This document shows, piece after piece, positions 6,011 through 12,464 of a stretch of 12,464 nt of DNA. The stretch's first letter is position 1; the number at the start of each line of letters is the position of its first letter. Source of the DNA: Candidatus Woesearchaeota archaeon (GTDB taxonomy: Archaea > Nanoarchaeota > Nanoarchaeia > Woesearchaeales > JAGVZT01). The stretch spans positions 1-12,464 of the forward strand of contig JAFCGF010000065.1 of NCBI GenBank assembly GCA_017608295.1. The letters are read 5' to 3'. The notes beneath the pieces were generated by a model. The model did no database searches. It saw only the letters and a list, made by a program, of their open reading frames with translations, and was not told the DNA's origin. The position numbers were made by a program, and so were the translations under genes.

Positions 6011-7588
6011 ATGAAAATGAAGCTCCTCTTCTTGCCCCGGGCCCACACCGACCCTAATGACCAGAGCCAGATGGATTATGTCAATTGTCCTCCATTGGGG
6101 ATTTCCACTCTCACCGCATACCTGAGAAAACATAATATTGATGTCCAGCAGGATGACCTTGACATCAAGACAGCAACCTACAATGACAGGCACAAAAAGC
6201 CTATCGACCTCTCGCTTTTCAACGAGCTATCACGCATACAGAAGTTCCTATCCTCAGGACAGGAAGAGGGACTGGAACTGGAAGCAGAAAAAATACTCCA
6301 GCTCACCCCTATCAAAGGATACGATATCATAGGGCTTTCAGTGGTGAGTCCTGACAATCCCAGCACTGCTTCAGTGCCATTGGTGCTCGGAAAGCTCATC
6401 AAGGAGCGGACAGGAGCGACAGTTGTCCTGGGTGGCCCTATCAATTCCACAGCAGAGAAAAAAGTGCTGGCTTCTGGCCATCTCGACTTTGGCATCATCG
6501 GGAGCTGCGAAACCGCAATCGGCGAAACTAATTTGCTTACCTTCTGCAGGGAATTCGAAAAGGGTTCTGATATGCGCACAGTGCCTGGCGTAAAGTTTTA
6601 CAGAGAAGGCAAAGTCCGCTGGAACTGGCGGGACTATTCGAAAGAGGAGAAATTCAGCATCACCTTCCCCACCTTTGAGGGCCTTCCCATGGACCTCTAT
6701 CACAGGAAGATTGACGTTTCTCTGGGGGGGGAAACATTCTCCTCTGACGAGTTGGTGCTTGCGTTCTACTTCGTGAGGGGCTGCCCGAACAGCTGCGCGT
6801 TCTGCAGCCACTCCAAGGAACAACAATGGGATGCTGCTGAGCCAGGGAAAATCGCAGACGAGCTGCATAGGCTGTCGCGCAGATACAAGACAAACTCTTT
6901 CTTCTTCCACAATCCATCTGTCAATCCCACTTATCAATTCGCAGACGCTCTCGCTGATGCCCTTATCGAAAGAGACACTGGGATTTACTGGACAGACTGC
7001 GCGAGCATTTCCTCAATGGACAGAGCGCTGCTCACAAAACTCAGGCGAGCGGGTGCCATCAGACTGGTCTTCGGATTCGAAAGCGCCAGCCACAGGATTC
7101 TGGAATTAATCGGAAAACCCTATCGGGTCCCGCAAGCAATAGAGGTCATGAAGGCAGCTCACGATGCGGGCATCTGGACAGAGTTGGATCTCATCTGCGG
7201 GTTCCCCTATGAGCGTGACGCCGATGCCCTGGAGACTATCCGCTTCCTCAAGAACTATAAGGGTTATATTCTGTCCTGCAACCTCAACAAGTTCTGGCTC
7301 GAGGGGCGTTTCCTCCTCCAGCCGGAGCGCTTCGGCATCACGTACAGAGATGATGCGGAAGCACTGCACAAGGACTGGTCAATGGCAAACTATCATGAAC
7401 GCGATGGACTCGGATGGGAGGAACGCATTGCGCTCACTGAACGCACCTATGAGCGCATACAGGAGGCAATCAATAGGCTGTTCGTGCGCGGCCTCGACCA
7501 GCATGAACTCTTCGCCTGCCATAAACATGCCGACGACTGGAAAGCATTCCAGGCAGCAGTAAAGAAATACTACAATGAGCGTGGATAA
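6011..7588 (+). CDS. B12-binding-domain radical SAM protein
   Basis: A 525-residue cytosolic enzyme. Residues about 1-190 resemble the cobalamin-binding Rossmann domain of class B radical SAM enzymes: an opening MKMKLLFLPRAH strand, CPPLGISTLTAYLRKHNIDV, and VVLGGPIN later. The DxHxxG cobalamin-ligand motif is not visible, which is common in this class but leaves actual B12 binding open. The radical SAM core follows: GCPNSCAFC (CX3CX2C; Cys258, Cys262, Cys265), then FGFES (354-358) and CGFPYE (396-401), both typical of the family. Members perform methylations, rearrangements and other C-C or C-S chemistry; the substrate is unknown. I take ATG 6011, two bases after the preceding stop with AGAGG upstream. 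The frame is open further upstream but would run far into the previous gene. A run of eight G at 6724-6731 lies in frame. Its end overlaps the next gene by 14 bp. Confidence 0.88.
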   Translation: MKMKLLFLPRAHTDPNDQSQMDYVNCPPLGISTLTAYLRKHNIDVQQDDLDIKTATYNDRHKKPIDLSLFNELSRIQKFLSSGQEEGLELEAEKILQLTPIKGYDIIGLSVVSPDNPSTASVPLVLGKLIKERTGATVVLGGPINSTAEKKVLASGHLDFGIIGSCETAIGETNLLTFCREFEKGSDMRTVPGVKFYREGKVRWNWRDYSKEEKFSITFPTFEGLPMDLYHRKIDVSLGGETFSSDELVLAFYFVRGCPNSCAFCSHSKEQQWDAAEPGKIADELHRLSRRYKTNSFFFHNPSVNPTYQFADALADALIERDTGIYWTDCASISSMDRALLTKLRRAGAIRLVFGFESASHRILELIGKPYRVPQAIEVMKAAHDAGIWTELDLICGFPYERDADALETIRFLKNYKGYILSCNLNKFWLEGRFLLQPERFGITYRDDAEALHKDWSMANYHERDGLGWEERIALTERTYERIQEAINRLFVRGLDQHELFACHKHADDWKAFQAAVKKYYNERG

Positions 7589-8744
7589 AATCACCAAAAT
7601 GAAGCCAAACACTCTGCCTCCAGAAGCCGAAGAGAAAGTGAGGCGTCTGAAAGCGTGGAGCCAAAGAAGGCCGCAAGGCCCCTATAGCCTTGAAATTCAC
7701 CCAACTTACAAATGTAACTTAAGCTGCTCTTTCTGCAAATATCACGCCGCCCGTCTCAAGGGAGACGTGGCTCTTGACCAAGAGCTTCCTATGGAGCGCT
7801 GGCTGACCCTCCTCAATGAGGCAGGTTCAATGGGAACAAAAGAAGTGCGTATCTGCGGCGGAGGCGAACCCCTGTATGAACCCTCGCGCGCCATGACCCT
7901 GATAAGGCGCATCAAAGCACTCTCCTTGAAGGGCTCTCTCCTCACCAATGGCACCCTCCTCTCACGTGAAATGGCCCGGGAGCTTGTGAATAGTGAATGG
8001 GACCTGCTCGAAGTGAGCATCGATGCTCCTGACGAGCAGACGCATGATACGCTAAGAGGTGTGCCAGGAACATTCAGGCAAGCATCATCTACTCTCAAAT
8101 GGATAGCAGAACAGAAACGTGAGCAGGGAAAACAGCTTCCTAGAGTACGGCTCTATTTCGTGGTGGTGGCACAGAACTATCGACTTCTTCCCAGGATGGT
8201 CTCCTATGCGCATGAGCATGGTGTCTCTGAAATCTTCCTGCTTTCCCTCTGTCCTGGTGGAATCGATGAGCAGCACCACGCGCTCACAGATAGGCAACAA
8301 GAGGAGTGCCTCACTATCGTTAAAATAGCCAAAGAGAACGCAGAGAGGAATGGCATCGAGTTCTGTACCGGCCTGCTGGAGAACACACTGGAACAGATTC
8401 ACCCTCAAAAGAAGGCGATTCAGAGCAAAAGCGACCTGAAAGGAGAAAATGCTGATGGCACGCTCATGGATGCGCCGTGTTTCTCTCCCTGGACCTATCT
8501 CCAGATTCATTTTGATGGTAAGGTGGGGCCGTGCTGCAACACTTGGGTGGGCGAGGAAGCGGAGCTCAAGACAAAGAGCCTGCGTGAAGTGTGGCTCAAT
8601 AGCCCGCATCTCAACCGCATCAGAAACTCACTACTCAAATGGGAATTCGGTGGGAGATGCGCTGACTGCGGAATCCAGCACTTGAGGGATGCAGAACAGC
8701 TGAGACAGGCTCTGCTCTGCTCGGAGGGAGTGCAAGATGGATGA
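7575..8744 (+). CDS. Radical SAM/SPASM-type enzyme 2
   Basis: A 389-residue paralogue of the enzyme at 4884-6008 and of the next gene. Shared features are GPYSLEIHPT leading into the SAM-cluster motif CNLSCSFC (Cys47, Cys51, Cys54), CGGGEP (Gly95-Pro99), SIDAP, and the C-terminal auxiliary-cluster residues CX12GX4C (Cys302, Gly315, Cys320, with Cys321 adjacent) and CX2C (Cys362, Cys365). The protein closes with LRQAL, as do its relatives. Start ATG 7575 lies inside the end of the B12-type gene and has only a weak purine stretch before it, so expression may depend on coupling; Met9 (ATG 7599) is an alternative. Reaction and substrate are unknown. The family mostly works on peptides, but no precursor gene is visible nearby. 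Its stop overlaps the start of the next gene. Confidence 0.87.
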   Translation: MSVDKITKMKPNTLPPEAEEKVRRLKAWSQRRPQGPYSLEIHPTYKCNLSCSFCKYHAARLKGDVALDQELPMERWLTLLNEAGSMGTKEVRICGGGEPLYEPSRAMTLIRRIKALSLKGSLLTNGTLLSREMARELVNSEWDLLEVSIDAPDEQTHDTLRGVPGTFRQASSTLKWIAEQKREQGKQLPRVRLYFVVVAQNYRLLPRMVSYAHEHGVSEIFLLSLCPGGIDEQHHALTDRQQEECLTIVKIAKENAERNGIEFCTGLLENTLEQIHPQKKAIQSKSDLKGENADGTLMDAPCFSPWTYLQIHFDGKVGPCCNTWVGEEAELKTKSLREVWLNSPHLNRIRNSLLKWEFGGRCADCGIQHLRDAEQLRQALLCSEGVQDG

Positions 8745-9864
8745 CAGGCTGACCCGCCTGCAGCGGTGGGAAAGGGGAGAGCAGCCCGGCCCCTACCAGA
8801 TAGAGATACATCCGACAAACAGATGCAACATGGACTGCGTGATGTGCGGCACAATGACTACCTTCCGCAAACTTGAGACAGAACAGAGAGGCTTCCGCCG
8901 CCGGATGAGCAAGCAGTGGGAGATGCCAGACAAGCGTTTTTTCGAGCTGGTCGAAGAAGCAGCTAAGATGGATGTACAACGCTGGCTCATCACTGGGGGA
9001 GGTGAGCCATTCATGCGGAGGAAAGCGACGTTGGGCATGGTAAAGCGCATCAAGCAGCACGGAATGTACGGCAACCTCAACACGAACGGCACACTGCTCA
9101 TGGAAAAAGATGTCCTCTTGTTCGTCGAATCGGGCTGGGACATGGTGATGTTCAGTATCGACTCGCACAGCGCAGAGGCGCACGATTCCATCAGGAGACT
9201 ACCAAACAGTTTCAAGCTGGCAGAACGGACAATGAGAGCCTTCAAGCGCATCAAACAGGAAATGGAAACAAATACGCCCAAAATCGTGTTCAACACAGTA
9301 CTGACCAACCGCAATTACCAGCAGCTCGACAAGATTCTAGAATACTGCGCATCCGTCGGCGGAGAAGACGTGACCTTTATTCCGCTCATTGATTTCGTCC
9401 CTACATTCGACATCGACCTCAAGCTCAATGGCGAACAGCGGGATGAACTACGCTCTCTTATCCCCATAGTAAAGGAAAGGGGAAAACAACTAGGGGTAAA
9501 CACAAACATCGACACCATCGTGCCTGAAAAAATCGCCGATACTGGAGCGATGGATAAAATCATACTCCTAGGGGGTAAAGAAAACAGCAGCAACTCGTTC
9601 GCATCGCTGCCCTGCTACGAGCCCTACCTCAACCTCGTCATCCGTATGACCGGCGCAGTTGGGCCCTGCTGTATGCTTGAGGACCGCAGCGTGAGCGTGA
9701 GAGACAGGAGCCTCGGGGAGGTGTGGGAGGGACCTTTTTTTCAGCGCATCCGCAAATCCATGGAACAGCAAAAACTATTCGATGCCTGCAAGAACTGCGT
9801 CTATATGCAGATAATGGGAAATACAGAAGTGCGCCAAGCGTTACAGGAAGGAGGTGGGCGATAG
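8737..9864 (+). CDS. Radical SAM/SPASM-type enzyme 3
   Basis: A 375-residue third member of the SPASM-type set. The start at ATG 8737 is well supported by GGAGGGAG 7 nt upstream and by an 8-bp overlap with the previous gene. GPYQIEIHPTNRCNMDCVMC carries Cys30, Cys34 and Cys37 for the SAM cluster. GGGEP is at 87-91 and SIDSHS follows. CX12GX4C (Cys293, Gly306, Cys311, then Cys312) and CX2C (Cys351, Cys354) fit a single auxiliary cluster. About 20 residues rich in Arg, Lys and Glu separate the SAM-cluster loop from the next strand and are longer than in the other two copies; this region may reshape the active-site entrance. Three paralogues in series suggest three successive steps on one substrate or three related substrates, but which is not known. 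Confidence 0.88.
   Translation: MDDRLTRLQRWERGEQPGPYQIEIHPTNRCNMDCVMCGTMTTFRKLETEQRGFRRRMSKQWEMPDKRFFELVEEAAKMDVQRWLITGGGEPFMRRKATLGMVKRIKQHGMYGNLNTNGTLLMEKDVLLFVESGWDMVMFSIDSHSAEAHDSIRRLPNSFKLAERTMRAFKRIKQEMETNTPKIVFNTVLTNRNYQQLDKILEYCASVGGEDVTFIPLIDFVPTFDIDLKLNGEQRDELRSLIPIVKERGKQLGVNTNIDTIVPEKIADTGAMDKIILLGGKENSSNSFASLPCYEPYLNLVIRMTGAVGPCCMLEDRSVSVRDRSLGEVWEGPFFQRIRKSMEQQKLFDACKNCVYMQIMGNTEVRQALQEGGGR
9848..9856 (+). promoter_or_regulatory. Strong Shine-Dalgarno that sets the start of the first aldo/keto reductase gene
   Basis: AAGGAGGTG is a near-perfect anti-16S match within the last codons of the preceding gene. It lies 9 nt before GTG 9866, one base after the preceding stop, and so favours that start. 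A GTG at 9854 overlaps the Shine-Dalgarno itself and cannot use it. Confidence 0.75.
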
Positions 9865-9865
9865 C

Positions 9866-10981
9866 GTGGATTACCGCACGCTCGGCAGAACCGGCCTGAA
9901 GATATCCCGCCTCGGATTCGGCGCTGGCCAGCTCCAGATTCTCAGACGGAAGCCTGCAGTCTCAATTCTATCGAAAGCGATAGAAGGAGGCATCAATTAC
10001 ATCGACATCGACACTGACAATAAGGAATCATTCGTGCGAGAGGCTGTTCTCGCTTCAGGAAGACAGATTCTACTAACAGGAAAATCCCCCGCCCGCTCAG
10101 CTAAAGATATGCAGCGAGATTTGCAGGGTTCCCTGAAGGCACACAACGAGAATCACATGGACATATACTTCATTCATGCACTGATAGACGGAAAAGATCT
10201 CGAGAGACGCCTCCAAGGCCCACTCAAAACCTTAAAAGACGCACAGAAACAGGGGAGAGTGCACCACCTTGGAGTCACCTCTAACAGGATAGAAGTCATC
10301 AAGGCAGCGCTTGAGACTGGCCACTTTGACGTATGCTGCCTGCCATACAATCTCATGCACAGGATTGCTGAAGATACTTTCGACATCATCAAGGAGCAGA
10401 ACATCGGACTCATTTCATTCCTGAGCTTCGGGGGAGGCGTCTTGCTCGATCCAGGATGGGAAGAAGGCTCCAAGCCTGAACTGACATTCCACGAACCTCT
10501 CCGATTCCTGCTTAGCAGGAAAGAGATTGATTGCGTTCTCATCGGCACTAACAAGGAGCACCATCTCACAGAGATTATGAGCTTCGTAAAAGGCGTACTA
10601 GAGAGATATGCCGGGTCACACATGGGCGATGATGAAGCTGAAGCTGTCTGCCAGAAAATTATCTCAATCCTTGGAAAGGATTTCTGCAGAGGGTGCAAAT
10701 ATTGCATTAATGACCACATGGACAACAGGCTTGAGATAGACCGCATCCTGCGCCTCAAGGCCTATGCAAAGCAACTCGGCTATCTACAGCAGGCTCGAGA
10801 GCTCTATAGGCCCTATGGGATTCCAAATCCCAGAGAATTCCAGAACTACATAGACCCGGATTGGCTCTGCCCCTATAATCTAGATATCGAACAGGAACTG
10901 CTCGCCGCCCACAAGTTGCTCGTCGCTAGAAGGACAGAAGAGCATCGAGCATCCCTGGAGGTGCAAGAAGATGGCCGCTGA
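9866..10981 (+). CDS. Aldo/keto-reductase-fold protein with one ferredoxin-like Fe-S cluster
   Basis: A 371-residue protein beginning VDYRTLGRTGLKISRLGFG, the typical opening of aldo/keto reductases of the group that carries a C-terminal ferredoxin-like domain (COG1453-like). The barrel covers about residues 1-250. Of the catalytic tetrad Asp-Tyr-Lys-His I find Asp47 in NYIDIDTDN, Lys73 in LLTGKS and His104 in YFIHAL, but the Tyr position (five after the Asp) is Asn52, so ordinary carbonyl reduction may be lost. The C-terminal part has CRGCKYC (Cys274, Cys277, Cys280) and a distant CP (Cys335). In two-cluster ferredoxins those four bind cluster I; the cluster II ligands are gone. It may act in electron transfer or as a partner of the next protein or the radical SAM enzymes. 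It overlaps the next gene by 11 bp. Confidence 0.85.
   Translation: MDYRTLGRTGLKISRLGFGAGQLQILRRKPAVSILSKAIEGGINYIDIDTDNKESFVREAVLASGRQILLTGKSPARSAKDMQRDLQGSLKAHNENHMDIYFIHALIDGKDLERRLQGPLKTLKDAQKQGRVHHLGVTSNRIEVIKAALETGHFDVCCLPYNLMHRIAEDTFDIIKEQNIGLISFLSFGGGVLLDPGWEEGSKPELTFHEPLRFLLSRKEIDCVLIGTNKEHHLTEIMSFVKGVLERYAGSHMGDDEAEAVCQKIISILGKDFCRGCKYCINDHMDNRLEIDRILRLKAYAKQLGYLQQARELYRPYGIPNPREFQNYIDPDWLCPYNLDIEQELLAAHKLLVARRTEEHRASLEVQEDGR
10957..10963 (+). promoter_or_regulatory. Shine-Dalgarno for the AKR-ferredoxin-TPR gene
   Basis: GGAGGTG within the end of the preceding reading frame is 7 nt before ATG 10971. It fixes the start of the last gene and shows that it is translated from the same transcript as its neighbour. 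Confidence 0.7.
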
Positions 10982-12464
10982 GCCACGGGTCCACACCCTG
11001 GAAAGAAGAAGATTAGGGAGGACCGGACTCCAGATCTCGGTGATCAGCCTGGGGGGTGGCGCCTTCAACAAACCGGAAGCCACGCCAGAGACTATATGGG
11101 ATGTCGTGTCCTACGCCTCCAGGTCAGGAGTGAATCTCCTCGAGACTGCCCGCGACTATGACGAGAGCAAGTTCTCGCTCAGCATCAAGAAGGCCCGAGA
11201 GGCAGGAAACCCGCTGATTATTGCCAGCAAGAGCGTCGCGGCGTCATACGACCAGATGAAACGAGAGTTGGAAGAAAGCCTGGAAAGGCTTGATACAGAG
11301 CACATCCACATCTATATGCTACAGACCATCATGTCTGGGCAAGACTTCAGACGAAGAAAGGAAGGTGGAGCTCTCAAGGCGCTCACCGAAGCGAAAGAAA
11401 AGGGCCTCATCTCAGCCATCGGCGTCTCTTCGCACCGAATCGATGCCATCATGGAATGCATCCACTCAGGGAGGATTGATGTGATCGAAATGCCTTTTTC
11501 TGTGGGCCAGCACAAGGCGCTAAAGGCCATTGAAGCGGCGAAAAAGCGCGATGTCGGAATACTAGCCATCATGACCCTTGGCGGGGGCATGCTCGTGGAC
11601 AGAGACGGGAAAAGCGCATACGCAAAGCAGATGACAGCAGAGAATGCACTGAGATATGTGCTCTCCCAAGAGGGGGTCCATTCAGCACTGGTAGGTATGG
11701 GCTCGGCAGAGCACGTAAGAGAGAATCTCTCCGCAGTAATCGGCAAGCAGAGATTAGAACCCGAGGAAGAAGAACGGATCAAGAAGGACACCTTATCCAT
11801 CCTAGGTGAGGATTTCTGCAGGTCATGCAAAGCCTGCATGCCGTGCGATGTCTTCGGCTGGCAATTCTCGATTGACAATTTCTTCAGATTTCACGCTTTC
11901 TCCACAGTCTACGGCTACCGCCATTTCGGCGAAGAATACAGGAGGCTGCCCATCTTCGCAGATGCCTGCATAGAATGCGGCTACTGCGAAGAACGCTGCC
12001 CGTACGGTGTGCCCATCATCGCAAGACTGAAGGAGGCCCATTCAACACTGGGAAACGGCATCTCAACAGACAGGTCTGCGTTGCCACGGCTGGTCGTGGA
12101 TTCCGTTGAGCGCTATCTCACCAGAGAGGTGAGACGTTTTAGGAAAGACACAGACTCTGCTAGAAGCATCCACTTCATGGAGCAACAGCTACAGTTTTTT
12201 CCGGACAATCCTGTGCTGCTGAGGGACATCGGCAAATGCTATATAGAGTTAGAGAATTATCTGAAGGCAATCGTCTATCTCGAGAAAGCTGCTTCTATCC
12301 GAGAGGACACTGACTGGCTCCATTTCAGCCTCGGAAAATGTCATTTCAAGATGGAAGAGTATGGGAAGGCGCTCTCCTGCTTCAAGACAGATCTCCAACG
12401 CTCCCGAGCAAAAGAAAGCCATCTGTATGACTATTATCTCATGGCATCCTGCCACAGCAGGCTC
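10971..12464 (+). CDS. Aldo/keto reductase fused to a two-cluster ferredoxin domain and TPR repeats (3' end outside window)
   Basis: Open for 498 codons to the window edge with no stop, so the C-terminus is missing. Residues about 10-265 are an aldo/keto reductase barrel opening with RRLGRTGLQISVISLGGG. Tetrad positions read Glu58 (for Asp, in LLETARDY), Tyr63, Lys87 (ASKS) and Gln118 (for His, in YMLQT), so two of four residues differ from the usual set. A ferredoxin-like domain follows with eight cysteines: 283, 286, 289 and 292 (CRSCKACMPC), and 333, 336, 339 and 343 (CIECGYCEERCP), enough for two [4Fe-4S] clusters. After a basic linker (about 365-400), two TPR-like repeats can be read: 413-446 (IGKCYIELENYLKAIVYLEK) and 448-482 (LGKCHFKMEEYGKALSCF), with a third beginning near 486. 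The TPR part probably docks a partner protein. It is tightly coupled to the previous gene. Confidence 0.85.
   Translation, partial: MAAEPRVHTLERRRLGRTGLQISVISLGGGAFNKPEATPETIWDVVSYASRSGVNLLETARDYDESKFSLSIKKAREAGNPLIIASKSVAASYDQMKRELEESLERLDTEHIHIYMLQTIMSGQDFRRRKEGGALKALTEAKEKGLISAIGVSSHRIDAIMECIHSGRIDVIEMPFSVGQHKALKAIEAAKKRDVGILAIMTLGGGMLVDRDGKSAYAKQMTAENALRYVLSQEGVHSALVGMGSAEHVRENLSAVIGKQRLEPEEEERIKKDTLSILGEDFCRSCKACMPCDVFGWQFSIDNFFRFHAFSTVYGYRHFGEEYRRLPIFADACIECGYCEERCPYGVPIIARLKEAHSTLGNGISTDRSALPRLVVDSVERYLTREVRRFRKDTDSARSIHFMEQQLQFFPDNPVLLRDIGKCYIELENYLKAIVYLEKAASIREDTDWLHFSLGKCHFKMEEYGKALSCFKTDLQRSRAKESHLYDYYLMASCHSRL

Noticed and set aside
6371..6937. Minus-strand open frame of 188 codons
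   Set aside because: It is antisense to the B12-type radical SAM gene with no motif or ribosome site to support it.
8635..9183. Minus-strand open frame of 182 codons
   Set aside because: It lies fully across two well-supported + strand radical SAM genes, has no recognisable domain and is a codon-bias shadow.
10174..10758. Minus-strand open frame of 194 codons
   Set aside because: It lies inside the aldo/keto reductase gene with a low-complexity Ser/Arg-rich translation and no family signature.

Overview
The window reads as one left-to-right gene cluster, all on the + strand, with no RNA gene, insertion sequence or CRISPR array visible. It is gene-dense. Most starts follow a purine-rich Shine-Dalgarno sequence, most neighbours abut or overlap by a few bases, and seven Fe-S or radical-SAM type cysteine motif sets occur in about 7.5 kb. 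This suggests an anaerobic prokaryote, probably from a poorly cultured lineage. I cannot assign bacterium or archaeon: the Shine-Dalgarno usage fits both, Arg AGA/AGG codons are common, and the one candidate promoter could be read as a bacterial -10 or an archaeal TATA box.

Layout. (1) Positions 1-238 look non-coding and hold a packed set of perfect short inverted repeats (25-109) and a four-codon leader frame with a good Shine-Dalgarno (208-222). (2) Positions 239-4777 hold four tandem paralogues of a membrane-anchored SGNH/GDSL-type hydrolase. The first two look intact, the third has a small internal deletion, and the fourth is split by a frameshift. The four are mosaics of one another. A 231-bp segment spanning the end of one copy and the start of the next is present twice with only 4 mismatches, which points to recent recombination or gene conversion (or an assembly error). 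(3) Positions 4842-9864 hold four radical SAM enzymes: SPASM type, B12-binding-domain type, SPASM type, SPASM type. The three SPASM proteins are clearly paralogous. (4) Positions 9866-12464 hold two aldo/keto-reductase-fold proteins with C-terminal ferredoxin-like cysteines. The first keeps ligands for only one [4Fe-4S] cluster. The second has a full two-cluster set and is fused to TPR repeats that run off the window edge. Their catalytic tetrads are degenerate in different positions.

How they may work together (inference). The radical SAM and reductase genes at 4884-12464 are so tightly coupled that they are probably one transcript and one redox pathway. No precursor peptide is visible, so the substrate may be a small molecule, a lipid- or glycan-linked group, or a peptide encoded elsewhere. 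The SGNH proteins would act outside the membrane, for example adding or removing acyl/acetyl esters on an envelope product made by the downstream enzymes. The link between the two halves rests only on shared strand and a gap of about 100 bp.
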